The translations under genes and the position numbers were made by a program. Positions 1 to 8,412 of a DNA stretch of 64,000 nt are shown here, piece after piece. Numbering within the stretch: the stretch's first letter is position 1; each line of letters opens with the position of its first letter. The notes under the pieces are model-generated. The model did no database searches and was not told where the DNA came from. It saw nothing but the letters and a program-made list of their open reading frames with translations. Origin of the DNA: an uncultured Opitutia bacterium (GTDB lineage Bacteria; Verrucomicrobiota; Verrucomicrobiia; Opitutales; Coraliomargaritaceae); contig CAKZOI010000046.1 of NCBI GenBank assembly GCA_937136395.1, positions 1 through 64,000 of the forward strand. Direction: 5' to 3'.

Positions 1-679
1 AAGTCACTGGTGTGATGCGCCGCAACGGCGAGCAGACGGTCAGCCATGAACGCATCTACCAGCATATCTATGCCGACTATCGCCGTGGTGGAACGCTCTA
101 CAAACACCTGCGCCAGTGCCGGAAGAAGCGCAGAAGACGGCTTGGCCGCAAGGATCGGCGCGGGAGGATACAGAACCGTGTCAGTATCGAAGAACGCCCT
201 GCGGTGGTGGAGAAGCGATTCTATTATGGGGACTGGGAGGTCGATCTGGTCAAAGGAGCTGGCCATGAAGGCTTCCTGCTGACTTTGGTCGAGCGCAAGT
301 GCGGCCACCTGCTGATGCATCCTCTGGGCAGTAAGAAGGCCGATGAGGTGACCGCGGCGATCGTCGTGGAGCTGTGGCCCTTCGTCGGAAAGATACGCAG
401 CCTGACGATGGACAACGGCAAGGAGTTCAGTGGGCACGAAACCGTTGCTGCCATCCTACAGACGAAGGTCTACTTTGCGCACCCCTACGCTTCCTGGGAA
501 CGTGGAACGAACGAGAACACCAACGGATTGATCCGGCAGTATCTGCCAAAGGGGATGAGCTTCAAAAACCTCGACATGGCCTTATGCAAACAGATCGAAC
601 GTAAACTCAACGAGCGACCCGCAAAAGATTGGGCTTCGCTGCTCCGATTGATTATCGTGACAAATTGATTGCGTCATGA
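1..679 (+). pseudogene. IS30-family transposase, 5'-truncated by window edge and frameshifted near its end
   Basis: The reading frame is open to the left edge, so the gene begins before the window; the first in-frame starts (GTG 12, ATG 15) are internal. The protein has the IS30 pattern: SHERIYQHIY, a basic stretch, then the DDE triad at D78 in GDWEVDLV, D134 in TMDNGKEF and E168 in GTNENTNGL (33 residues after the second D, the usual spacing). The main frame runs to 668 with an atypical end. Shifting by one base at about 618-620 restores the expected family ending (RKRLGFAAP followed by DYRDKLIAS) with a stop at 677-679. A one-base deletion in the Pro codon of LNERP therefore explains the lesion. 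Such elements carry out cut-and-paste or copy transposition. This copy is probably inactive unless frameshifting occurs. Confidence 0.85.
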
Positions 680-1003
680 ACAACGAAGAAGCTACATCTT
701 CCATGACGCTGCTGCCGTCGCTCCGCTCTCCGGCCTTGCCGCTTCGCGGCACCCCTTCGGGGACGGCCTCCACGGAGCGACGGCAGCAGCGCAAGACCTA
801 GCCCCTTCAGGGCTTCAACCAACAACCACAACACTAAGAACTAACAACAGTATACTGCTTCCTGTTTCTTGCACTTGTTAGTTGAACCCGCCATTCATAA
901 AAAGCAATATAAAGAGTTATTTTGCACACCAACTGGCTAGCAAGTAAGGCACAAGAAAGCGCCCTATTACCTAGGGCGCTTGTAAAGTTCACTCGTTGCT
1001 TGC
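680..1003. other. Non-coding stretch with a large cloverleaf-like inverted repeat
   Basis: No credible gene is visible. It contains perfect 19-bp inverted arms at 707-725 and 773-791. Inside them are a short GGCC/GGCC stem (732-735 with 765-768) and two hairpins, a 6-bp stem at 737-742/746-751 and a 4-bp stem at 752-755/759-762. A further small hairpin lies at about 800-815. The ahcY-side terminator-like hairpin is annotated separately. Confidence 0.7.
957..981 (-). terminator. Hairpin downstream of ahcY
   Basis: A perfect 9-bp stem (957-965 with 973-981, AAGCGCCCT arm) around a 7-nt loop lies 22 nt after the ahcY stop codon. On the minus strand it is followed by only a weak U-rich stretch, so it is a probable but not classical intrinsic terminator. 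Confidence 0.55.
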
Positions 1004-2443
1004 CTAGTAGCGATAATGCTCTGACTTGTATGGACCTTCTGGCTTCACGCCGATGTAGCCAGCTTGCTCTTCAGAGAGTGTCGTGAGCTTGCAACCGATT
1101 TTCTCCAGATGTAAACGTGCAACTTCTTCATCGATGTGCTTCGGCAAGATGTAAACACCTGGTGTATATTTCTCAACTTGCTTCCAGAGCTCGACTTGAG
1201 CGAGTGCTTGGTTGGTAAAGCTGTTGGACATCACGAATGATGGGTGACCAGTTGCACAACCAAGATTCACAAGGCGCCCCTTTGCGAGCAAGTAGATACT
1301 GTTACCATTAGGGAACGTATACTTATCTACCGCGCCTTCATTATCGGGCTTGATGGACTCGACATCAACGCCGGGCATATCGTTGAGTGCGTCGACACCG
1401 ATTTCATTATCGAAGTGACCGATATTACAGACGATCGCTTGGTCCTTCATCTTGGACATGTGATCCGCAGTGATGATTCCGTAGTTACCAGTGGTGGTCA
1501 CGTAAATATCGCCCCAACCGAGCGTGTCTTCAACAGTCAAGACACGGTAGCCTTCCATCGCCGCTTGCAGTGCGCAGATGGGGTCCACTTCAGTCACCAC
1601 GACTTGAGCCCCCATACCTTTAAGTGCTGCAGCACAGCCCTTACCGACGTCGCCGTAACCACAGACCACACCGACCTTACCTGAGATCATGACGTCGGTC
1701 GCACGCTTGATGCCGTCAAGCAAGGACTCACGGCAGCCATAAAGGTTGTCGAACTTAGACTTAGTGACCGAATCGTTCACATTGATCGCAGGCACGAGTA
1801 ACTTACCCGCATTGTGCATTTCATAAAGACGATGCACACCTGTGGTGGTTTCTTCAGAAACACCCCTCCACTCTTTCACGACTTCGTTCCAATGGTTCGG
1901 TTTCTCGGCATTGATCCTCTTAAGTAAGCTCTTAATCACCGCTTCTTCCATACTCGCGGAATCGCTGTTTACCCAGTCGCTGCCATCCTCGAGCTCTTTA
2001 CCCTTGTGAATGAGCAGTGTCGCATCGCCACCGTCGTCGACGATAAGCTGTGGTCCAGAACCATCCGGCCATGTGAGCGCTTGCTCGGTGCACCACCAGT
2101 ATTCTTCGAGGGTTTCGCCCTTCCATGCAAAGACCGGCACCCCAAGGTTCTTGGCAACATAGGCAGCCGCATGATCTTGAGTGGAGAATATGTTGCATGA
2201 GCACCAACGCACATCCGCACCCAGTTCCTTGAGCGTTTCAATCAAAACCGCTGTCTGAATTGTCATGTGGAGCGAACCCATGACGCGGACGCCCTTGAGC
2301 GGCTGCTCGTCACGATACTTTTCGCGAGTCGCCATGAGACCCGGCATTTCAAATTGTGCGATTTCAACTTCCTTACGACCGAAGTCCGCAAGGTTGATGT
2401 CTTTGACCTTATAGTCGGTCTTGGTAATAGTTTCTGTGCTCAT
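1004..2443 (-). CDS. ahcY: Adenosylhomocysteinase (S-adenosyl-L-homocysteine hydrolase)
   Basis: Cytosolic NAD-dependent enzyme that splits S-adenosylhomocysteine into homocysteine and adenosine, removing the inhibitory product of methyltransferases. The 479-residue protein shows the family signatures in order: [14 protein letters not shown] (about 82-95), [10 protein letters not shown] (109-118), the NAD-binding loop CGYGDVGKG (261-269), [19 protein letters not shown] near the end, and the nearly invariant KSEHYRY C terminus. The open frame reaches back to 2578, but those 45 extra codons overlap the end of metK and the REP-like spacer. The ATG at 2443, giving [10 protein letters not shown], is the likely start. 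It lies downstream of metK in the same direction, so the two form an activated-methyl-cycle unit, separated by a pair of REP-like hairpins. Confidence 0.96.
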   Translation of the reverse strand: MSTETITKTDYKVKDINLADFGRKEVEIAQFEMPGLMATREKYRDEQPLKGVRVMGSLHMTIQTAVLIETLKELGADVRWCSCNIFSTQDHAAAYVAKNLGVPVFAWKGETLEEYWWCTEQALTWPDGSGPQLIVDDGGDATLLIHKGKELEDGSDWVNSDSASMEEAVIKSLLKRINAEKPNHWNEVVKEWRGVSEETTTGVHRLYEMHNAGKLLVPAINVNDSVTKSKFDNLYGCRESLLDGIKRATDVMISGKVGVVCGYGDVGKGCAAALKGMGAQVVVTEVDPICALQAAMEGYRVLTVEDTLGWGDIYVTTTGNYGIITADHMSKMKDQAIVCNIGHFDNEIGVDALNDMPGVDVESIKPDNEGAVDKYTFPNGNSIYLLAKGRLVNLGCATGHPSFVMSNSFTNQALAQVELWKQVEKYTPGVYILPKHIDEEVARLHLEKIGCKLTTLSEEQAGYIGVKPEGPYKSEHYRY

Positions 2444-2462
2444 AAATTTGTCTTTAATTAAA

Positions 2463-2526
2463 GTGGAAGCGGCACTCTTGCCGCTTAAATCTGCGTTAAA
2501 CAAAGCGACAAGAGTGTCGCTTCTAC
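2463..2526. repeat. Pair of inverted REP-like hairpins (BIME-like) between metK and ahcY
   Basis: Two 24-nt units lie head-to-head: 2463-2486 in plus orientation and 2503-2526 in minus orientation, separated by 16 nt. Each has an 8-bp stem (AAGCGGCA and AAGCGACA type arms) around a 4-5 nt loop, with GTGG or GTAG at the 5' foot. The two units are near-identical reverse complements of each other. This matches the layout of REP pairs, in which a GTAG foot is recognised by REP-associated tyrosine transposases. They may also modulate the metK-ahcY transcript. Confidence 0.65.
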
Positions 2527-2532
2527 ATAGCC

Positions 2533-3696
2533 CTACAGTGCTGCTTTTAGCTCTTCGGCTTTGGCGGTGGACTCCCATGGAAGGTTTTCCTTTGCAAAGT
2601 GACCGTAGTGAGTCGACTCACGGTAGATCGGACGAAGCAAGTCAAGCTGCTCGACGATATCAGCCGGCTTGAAGCTGAAGACCTTCTGTGCGGCTTCAGC
2701 GATCTTGGCGTCATCATACTTACCCGTGCCAAAAGTATCCACGTGAATGCTGGTCGGATATGGGTGCCCGATCGCGTAGGCGACCTCGAGCTCACACTCA
2801 TCTGCAAGGCCTGCAGCAACGATGTTCTTGGCAACCCAGCGCGTGAAATATGCTGCCGAACGATCTACCTTGGATGGATCTTTACCAGAGAAAGCACCGC
2901 CACCGTGACGCGCCCAACCTCCGTAGGTATCCACGATGATCTTACGACCAGTAAGACCAGCATCACCTTGTGGCCCACCGATGACGAAGTTACCTGTTGG
3001 GTTAATCAAATACTCGGTTTGATCCGTCAACAATTCTGTCGGAAGCACCTTCTTGATCACCTCTTCGATACAAAACTGCTTAATTTCTTCGTGCTTTTTG
3101 TCCGCAGCATGCTGCGTGGAAATAACGACGTTCTTAATCGTGACTGGCTTACCATCGACATACTCAAGCGCTACTTGGCTCTTCACATCTGGACGGAGCC
3201 ATTCGACTCCGACTTCCTTACGTTGACGAGCCATTTCACGTAATAGACGGTGCGAATACATCACTGGTGCAGGCATCAATTCGGGTGTCTGTTTACATGC
3301 ATAGCCAAACATGATTCCTTGGTCACCTGCGCCTTGCTCTGCGGTGTCTTTACCTTCAGCTTCAGCCGCATCCACGCCCTGCGCGATGTCCGAGGACTGT
3401 GCCGTCAAAATATTAGACACAAAAACCTTGTCCGCATGGAACACATCGTCGTCGTTCACGTAGCCAATCTCACGAATCGCTTCACGAACGATCTCCTCAT
3501 AGTTAAGTTTAGCATCTGTCGTAATTTCACCTGCGAGAAACACACAATTACTCTTAACTAAAGTTTCACAGGCAACACGACTCTTCGGGTCTTGCGCTAA
3601 GCATGCGTCAAGAATGCTGTCAGAAATGTAATCGGCAACTTTGTCAGGATGGCCTTCACCAACCGACTCGGAGGAAAAAATGAAATTCTTGCTCAT
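2533..3696 (-). CDS. metK: S-adenosylmethionine synthase
   Basis: Methionine adenosyltransferase, cytosolic, which makes S-adenosylmethionine from methionine and ATP with release of phosphate and pyrophosphate. The 387-residue length is normal. Diagnostic motifs are [14 protein letters not shown] at 13-26, the ATP motif [12 protein letters not shown] at 122-133, and the P-loop-like [19 protein letters not shown] about two thirds along. The ATG at 3696 gives the family-typical N terminus [15 protein letters not shown]. It precedes ahcY in the same orientation, so SAM supply and SAH recycling are coupled. A 9-bp-arm AT-rich inverted repeat 48 nt upstream (3744-3769) is a possible operator. I saw no recognisable SAM riboswitch in the short leader. 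Confidence 0.97.
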   Translation of the reverse strand: MSKNFIFSSESVGEGHPDKVADYISDSILDACLAQDPKSRVACETLVKSNCVFLAGEITTDAKLNYEEIVREAIREIGYVNDDDVFHADKVFVSNILTAQSSDIAQGVDAAEAEGKDTAEQGAGDQGIMFGYACKQTPELMPAPVMYSHRLLREMARQRKEVGVEWLRPDVKSQVALEYVDGKPVTIKNVVISTQHAADKKHEEIKQFCIEEVIKKVLPTELLTDQTEYLINPTGNFVIGGPQGDAGLTGRKIIVDTYGGWARHGGGAFSGKDPSKVDRSAAYFTRWVAKNIVAAGLADECELEVAYAIGHPYPTSIHVDTFGTGKYDDAKIAEAAQKVFSFKPADIVEQLDLLRPIYRESTHYGHFAKENLPWESTAKAEELKAAL

Positions 3697-3743
3697 AAAA
3701 CGATGAAGTAATCGCCACTTTCGAAAAAAGCAAGTATTACATC

Positions 3744-3769
3744 AACATATCATGATAATTTGATATGTT
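3744..3769. promoter_or_regulatory. AT-rich inverted repeat upstream of metK
   Basis: Perfect 9-bp arms (AACATATCA at 3744-3752, TGATATGTT at 3761-3769) flank an 8-nt spacer, between the metK start and the end of the upstream winged-helix gene. The spacing and AT-richness fit a dimeric repressor operator better than an intrinsic terminator, because no T-run follows in either direction. The adjacent regulator is an obvious but unproven candidate ligand. Confidence 0.45.
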
Positions 3770-3772
3770 TCC

Positions 3773-4141
3773 TTATTTAATCTCTGACCCATGCTCCCCC
3801 ACTGTCCAACTACCGAGCAAACGCTCCTCATCGACCTCCGATTCGACCTTAGGTGATAACAACTCCAACAGCTGCCCTATCGTGCAATCAGAAAGAAATG
3901 CGTGACGAATTTGAATCCCCTTATGTATGGTATACTCATTCTGCCGCCCTTTACGCGCTCTACTTAGGTAGCCAGCTTCTTCTAAATCAGCAACGATTCG
4001 CTGCACCGCCCTTTCCGTGATCCCCACTGCCTTGGCGACCTCACGAAGTGGTTGCTTCGGCTCACGCGACAACATGACCAGCACATTCGCATGATTCGAG
4101 AGAAGGTTCCATTTTACTGCATTCGACATAAAATTAAACAT
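3773..4141 (-). CDS. Small winged-helix transcriptional regulator (MarR/ArsR-like)
   Basis: A 122-residue DNA-binding protein. Residues about 17-75 form a winged helix-turn-helix: the segment REVAKAVGITERAVQRIVAD is a clear HTH, followed by LEEAGYLSRARKGRQNEYTI, the wing. The C-terminal 40 residues carry no recognised sensor domain. The start is either ATG 4141 or ATG 4129 (MSNAVKW). The second leaves a 14-bp palindrome, CATTCTAAAGAATG (4139-4152), just upstream of the coding region, which would suit autoregulation. It is encoded directly upstream of metK-ahcY on the same strand and divergent from ppc, so control of either is possible. Its effector is unknown. Confidence 0.75.
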   Translation of the reverse strand: MFNFMSNAVKWNLLSNHANVLVMLSREPKQPLREVAKAVGITERAVQRIVADLEEAGYLSRARKGRQNEYTIHKGIQIRHAFLSDCTIGQLLELLSPKVESEVDEERLLGSWTVGEHGSEIK

Positions 4142-4152
4142 TCTAAAGAATG
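4139..4152. promoter_or_regulatory. Palindrome at the start of the winged-helix regulator
   Basis: CATTCTAAAGAATG has perfect 6-bp arms around AA and overlaps the first possible start codon of the regulator. Candidate autoregulatory operator; no binding evidence. Confidence 0.35.
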
Positions 4153-4223
4153 GGCGCAGTGTAAATCACGAAGAACATAGCGCAACAATGCAATTTAGCA
4201 CAAAAACTGCATGGTATTTATAT

Positions 4224-4229
4224 TATAAT
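4224..4229 (+). promoter_or_regulatory. Candidate -10 box for ppc
   Basis: A perfect TATAAT lies 67 nt before the preferred ppc start. No good -35 hexamer is seen at 16-18 nt, so this is only a weak promoter call. Confidence 0.35.
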
Positions 4230-4295
4230 GTAAACTTAACTGGACTTCTAATAGCCAAATGACACATGTGCTTAAACACATTGAAGCCAACTACC

Positions 4296-6968
4296 ATGAC
4301 ATCAAAAACGAACAAACAATTCCTAGAATTGGTCGAGCAAGGCCTAAAACAAGTTGAGGAAGAGCATAATTTTCTCATTGAAGCCTTCACTGATGTTTTA
4401 GAATCGATGCAACAAAGCAACGCTGCCGCGCTCATAAAGAGCCGATTGAACAACGTGTCGCCGGATAATTTAGACGACGCAAGTGTGCAAGCGATTTCAT
4501 TTTACTTCCAATTACTGAACCTCGCGGAAGAGCATGTCGCCAATAGTATGCGACGCACACGTGAAGCAAAAGTTGGCATGTCGTCCGAGCCGGGACACTG
4601 GGGCCACTATCTGAATAGACTAAAAGAAGCGCGTATTAAGCCAGACTCCATTCGCAAACAAATAAGCGATCTTTGGGTCGAGCCAGTATTCACAAAACAC
4701 CCAACCGAAGCGAAACGATGGTCCGTCCTCGGCATACACCGAGAAATTGTTCGCCTACTACGCCACCGAGAAGGCGAACGCACCTCACGAGAGAAAGAGC
4801 AAAACGAAAATGAAATTCGTGCAATCATCGAGCGCCTCTGGCTAACGGGTGAAATCTATATGCACAAGCCGCAGGTTAAGGATGAGCTCAACAACCTGCT
4901 TTACTATCTGCGTGAAGTATTCCCAACCATGTTTAACCGCCTGGATGAAAATTTGGAATATGCATGGCGTGAAACATGGCCAGACGAGCTTCCACTAAAA
5001 ACCGTGGAAATGCCACATCTTCAATTCGGATCTTGGGTGGGCGGAGACCGCGATGGGCACCCACTTGTGACGGCTCAAGTAACGGCTGAGACATTACAAG
5101 CGATGCGACTCACTGCGATTCAGATCGTTCGCACCCGATTAGATGAACTCGCACAAACACTGACGCTGTCCAACGCGCGTGCTCCGATCCCTAAAGGACT
5201 GCTCAAGCAAATCAAATCCTGGGACGGCAATCCACAAATCCAAGAGCCTTGGCTTCACTTTGTAGAGCTCCTATCCAGCAGAATCGAAACTCTACCTGAA
5301 AGCAAATTGCGCGCTCACTTAAACCAATTGATCGAATGGTTGCAGGAAGCAGGCTCTGAACGAGTGATTAAGTCCTATGTGCGCCCACTACTTCGCTTAA
5401 TCGATAGCATCGGCCTCCACTTAGCGCGCATCGATATACGGCAGAACAGTGAATTTTATGAAAAAGCACTTAGCCAGATGATGATAGCTGCTGGCGTGCA
5501 TGATGCAAAGAACTTCTCAAAATGGACCGAGGAAGCTAGGCTTGAATTCCTAAATCAAGAACTCGCGACCCCTCGCCCACTTACACATGCGTCAATGACG
5601 CTCCCCAAAGAAGCAAGTGAAGCACGCGATACGCTCGCAGTGGTCGCCAAGCACATACGAAAATATGGGGCCTCCGGTATCGGAGCGCTCGTCGTCAGTA
5701 TGACACGAAACCTCGTCGACTTACTGACCGTTTACGTGCTTGCCAAAGAAGTAGGACTCACCGCACAAGATAAAAATGGACAGCTAAGCTGCAGACTCCC
5801 CGTGGTGCCGCTTTTCGAAACTTACGAAGACCTTGAAGGAGCGCCCTCCATCTCAGATGCCTTCCTCTCTCACCCATGCACACGCAACAGTCTACGTATT
5901 GGTAAATCGAATACAAAGCCTCGCTTCATCATCATGCTTGGCTACAGTGACAGCAACAAAGACACCGGAATCCTCGCCAGCCAATGGATCCTAAAAAGCG
6001 CACAAAGTAAGCTCTTCGATGTTGGCGAAAACCACGGCGTTAAGGTCACATTCTTCCACGGGCGTGGCGGCACGGTCGGCCGTGGCGCCGGCCCTACGCA
6101 CCGCTTCCTCGAAGCACTGCCGGAAGGCTCCCTCAATGGTGGTCTCCGCGTAACCGAACAAGGCGAAGTCATTGCCCAAAAGTATAACACGCCAGCGACG
6201 GCAACCGCGAATTTAGAATGGCTACTCGCAGGTAGCTTAGGCGCTCAACTCCTCGCAGAAAAACAGAAAGCTACGCCGCAAATTGATACCGCAATGGAAA
6301 CGCTTGCGAAAAGTTCGCGTGTAGCATACCGCGAGCTACTGGAAGCCGATGGCTTTATCGATTTCTATCGTCAAGCGACACCTATCGACGCCATCGAGCA
6401 GAGTCGTATCGGCTCACGTCCTTCACGCCGCACCGGCAAGGCAAGCCTCGAAGATTTACGCGCCATCCCATGGGTCTTCAGTTGGAATCAGTCCCGCTAC
6501 TACGTCCCGGGTTGGTATGGAGTCGGTAGCGCCTTGGATGCACTCGAACAAGACGACCCTAAAGCCTACGCTGCGATTCAAAAGAATCTGCAGAACACAC
6601 CATTCCTGCGCTATGTATTCTACAACATCGAAAGCAGCATCAGCAGCTCGGACGAGAAATGGATGCGCACCTATGCGGGACTCGTGCAAGATGCAAAACT
6701 TCGCAAACGCATACTCGGGCAGATCCTGCAAGAGCGCAAACGCACCGTCGAGCAGCTCGAAAAGCTCTTCACTCGCCCGCTTCCTGAGCGCCGCCCACGT
6801 TTCTACAAAACGCTCACAGAGCGCGACATTCCGCTCGCCGCACTGCATAAAAAACAGATCGACTTGCTTCAACAAGCACGTGCCGCAGAGAAGCTAGACT
6901 CACAAACCACTGACAATCTACTTCGCGTCGTCAACGCCATCGCTGCGGGACTCCGCACAACGGGTTAG
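4296..6968 (+). CDS. ppc: Phosphoenolpyruvate carboxylase
   Basis: Cytosolic anaplerotic enzyme that carboxylates PEP with bicarbonate to give oxaloacetate. The 890-residue protein (from ATG 4296) is full length. In order it shows the catalytic HPTEAKR at about 135, GGDRDGHP, RIDIRQNSEFYEKAL, the GYSDSNKDTG segment, and the glycine loop FHGRGGTVGRGAGPTHRF with the nearby catalytic Arg region GGLRVTEQGEVI. The family normally has SDSGKDAG where this one has SDSNKDTG, and the C terminus is RTTG rather than the usual QNTG. Both are mild deviations. The frame extends to ATG 4266, but the additional ten residues are not family-like. Divergent from the winged-helix regulator; no terminator is seen after it before the MITE-like element. 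Confidence 0.96.
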   Translation: MTSKTNKQFLELVEQGLKQVEEEHNFLIEAFTDVLESMQQSNAAALIKSRLNNVSPDNLDDASVQAISFYFQLLNLAEEHVANSMRRTREAKVGMSSEPGHWGHYLNRLKEARIKPDSIRKQISDLWVEPVFTKHPTEAKRWSVLGIHREIVRLLRHREGERTSREKEQNENEIRAIIERLWLTGEIYMHKPQVKDELNNLLYYLREVFPTMFNRLDENLEYAWRETWPDELPLKTVEMPHLQFGSWVGGDRDGHPLVTAQVTAETLQAMRLTAIQIVRTRLDELAQTLTLSNARAPIPKGLLKQIKSWDGNPQIQEPWLHFVELLSSRIETLPESKLRAHLNQLIEWLQEAGSERVIKSYVRPLLRLIDSIGLHLARIDIRQNSEFYEKALSQMMIAAGVHDAKNFSKWTEEARLEFLNQELATPRPLTHASMTLPKEASEARDTLAVVAKHIRKYGASGIGALVVSMTRNLVDLLTVYVLAKEVGLTAQDKNGQLSCRLPVVPLFETYEDLEGAPSISDAFLSHPCTRNSLRIGKSNTKPRFIIMLGYSDSNKDTGILASQWILKSAQSKLFDVGENHGVKVTFFHGRGGTVGRGAGPTHRFLEALPEGSLNGGLRVTEQGEVIAQKYNTPATATANLEWLLAGSLGAQLLAEKQKATPQIDTAMETLAKSSRVAYRELLEADGFIDFYRQATPIDAIEQSRIGSRPSRRTGKASLEDLRAIPWVFSWNQSRYYVPGWYGVGSALDALEQDDPKAYAAIQKNLQNTPFLRYVFYNIESSISSSDEKWMRTYAGLVQDAKLRKRILGQILQERKRTVEQLEKLFTRPLPERRPRFYKTLTERDIPLAALHKKQIDLLQQARAAEKLDSQTTDNLLRVVNAIAAGLRTTG

Positions 6969-7061
6969 TCGAATACGCAAACTGCCCACTCAACAGTTCG
7001 TAGATGTGGTAAAAGGAAGCTGCTTCAATGTGCAACTACCCTACCCAACCGTCGCCCATTG

Positions 7062-7217
7062 CACAGGAATGGGTGCAATTTTAAGTGCGGGGTCATAGCC
7101 GAAGCGGTGACGCTTTGGACAATGCGGCCTTGCGGTGTAGATCGACCAAAACTTTACAGTTTCGGCTACAATCCTTCTTGAACTCTCCCCGCACTTAAAA
7201 TTGCACCCCACAGGAAT
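7062..7217. mobile_element. MITE-like element (7071-7208) with 9-bp target duplication
   Basis: A 138-bp element, 7071-7208, is bounded by perfect 22-bp terminal inverted repeats (7071-7092 and 7187-7208, beginning GGGTGCAATT). It is flanked immediately by identical 9-bp direct repeats CACAGGAAT at 7062-7070 and 7209-7217. The interior has subterminal inverted repeats TAGCCGAA/TTCGGCTA (7096-7103, 7161-7168) and small hairpins, but no gene. This is the architecture of a non-autonomous miniature inverted-repeat transposable element. The 9-bp duplication points to a transposase that makes 9-bp staggered cuts, as several IS families do. It sits between ppc and the lactonase gene and interrupts no coding sequence. 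Confidence 0.85.
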
Positions 7218-7269
7218 TACGGCCTTCAGAAAACATTGCATCCGGGGAATACGCAGCTAGCCTTTGCCA

Positions 7270-8412
7270 ATGCACTTCCTCATCAAACAAAGCATCTACC
7301 TTTTATCCTGCCTCATCGGTCTCGTAAGCCATGCGGAAACCCTTAATGTTTATTTCGGCACATTTGGAGATAAAGGCATTCAGCACGCGATCTTTGACAG
7401 CACAGACGGATCCTTAACTACGCCGACCAAAGTTGCAGATCTCAATCACGCAGGTTTCATCACCATCCATCCGAACAAACAATTCCTCTACTCGACAGCT
7501 TCCAACAATGCGCGAAAAGGAATCGGGCAAGTCGCTGCATTTAAAATCAATAGCGACCATTCCCTCACACCACTCAACAAGCAATCTTCCGAAGGAACGA
7601 ACCCCTGCCATGTAAGCATGGACCCAAGTGGCTCTACACTGATGGTTGCCAACTACAACAGTAATGCCAGCATAGCATCATACCGAGTCAAAGCAGATGG
7701 TTCGCTGACACCTCCGCAGTCAGTCCACACACACGAAGGTTCCGGCGCTGATCCCAAACGTCAAACCAGCCCACACCCACACTCCATTTTTGCGAATCCA
7801 AGTGGCCGGTTCGCCTATGTACCAGACCTCGGAATGGACTCAGTTGAGATCTATGCACTCGACGCAAATACGGCTAAATTGACTGCCGTAGGTAGCGCTG
7901 AGGTGCCCGGTGGTGCAAAAGGCCCACGGCATATGAAATTTTCGCAGGACGGCAAGTTCGCCTATGTGCTCAACGAACTCAGCTTAGAAGTTGCCACCTA
8001 TTCGGCCGACTCTCAAACGGGCGCACTAGAATACATTGCCAGTATTTCCACCATGCAGGATCGTAGCGACATCGAGCGCATGACCTGCGCGGAAATCCGA
8101 GTTCACCCAAGCGGGGAATTTATCTACAGCAGCAATCGCGACCTACTAGGCAATGGTCGCGACACAATCAGTGTTTACGCTAGAGACCAAGAGACCGGGC
8201 TATTGACACTTATTCAAAACGAGCCCGCACGTGTGTGGATACCGCGCAACTTCAATATCGATCCGAGCGGAAACTGGTTGATCACAGGGGGGCAAAAATC
8301 CAAAGATCTCGCCCTATTCAAAATCGATACAAGCACTGGCCGACTCAAACCTCACGGCGAAAACATTCCGTTCGATGGCAGCCCCACCTGCATCGAGTTC
8401 TTAAAAGACTAA
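7270..8412 (+). CDS. Lactonase family beta-propeller protein (6-phosphogluconolactonase type), secreted
   Basis: A 380-residue protein of the Pgl/YbhE lactonase family, a seven-bladed propeller. The family hydrolyses 6-phosphogluconolactone, but exported members probably act on other lactones or esters. The N terminus from ATG 7270 (IKQSIYLLSCLIGLVSHA) is a signal peptide, implying periplasmic location. Family features include repeated GSL/G-x-FAYV blade motifs, NYNSNASIASYRVKADGSL, and the HPHSIFANPSGRFAYVPDLG segment about mid-protein. The open frame begins six nucleotides earlier at a TTG, which is less likely. Its stop overlaps the stop of the convergent phosphatase gene by 4 nt. Confidence 0.85.
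   Translation: MHFLIKQSIYLLSCLIGLVSHAETLNVYFGTFGDKGIQHAIFDSTDGSLTTPTKVADLNHAGFITIHPNKQFLYSTASNNARKGIGQVAAFKINSDHSLTPLNKQSSEGTNPCHVSMDPSGSTLMVANYNSNASIASYRVKADGSLTPPQSVHTHEGSGADPKRQTSPHPHSIFANPSGRFAYVPDLGMDSVEIYALDANTAKLTAVGSAEVPGGAKGPRHMKFSQDGKFAYVLNELSLEVATYSADSQTGALEYIASISTMQDRSDIERMTCAEIRVHPSGEFIYSSNRDLLGNGRDTISVYARDQETGLLTLIQNEPARVWIPRNFNIDPSGNWLITGGQKSKDLALFKIDTSTGRLKPHGENIPFDGSPTCIEFLKD

Noticed and set aside
1244-1684. 146-codon plus-strand frame inside ahcY
   Set aside because: Shadow of the well-supported ahcY gene on the opposite strand.
2599-3243. 214-codon plus-strand frame inside metK
   Set aside because: Shadow of metK, which is complete with all family motifs.
3697-3772. Possible SAM riboswitch in the metK leader
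   Set aside because: The leader is under 80 nt, lacks the multi-helix core and shows only one simple inverted repeat.
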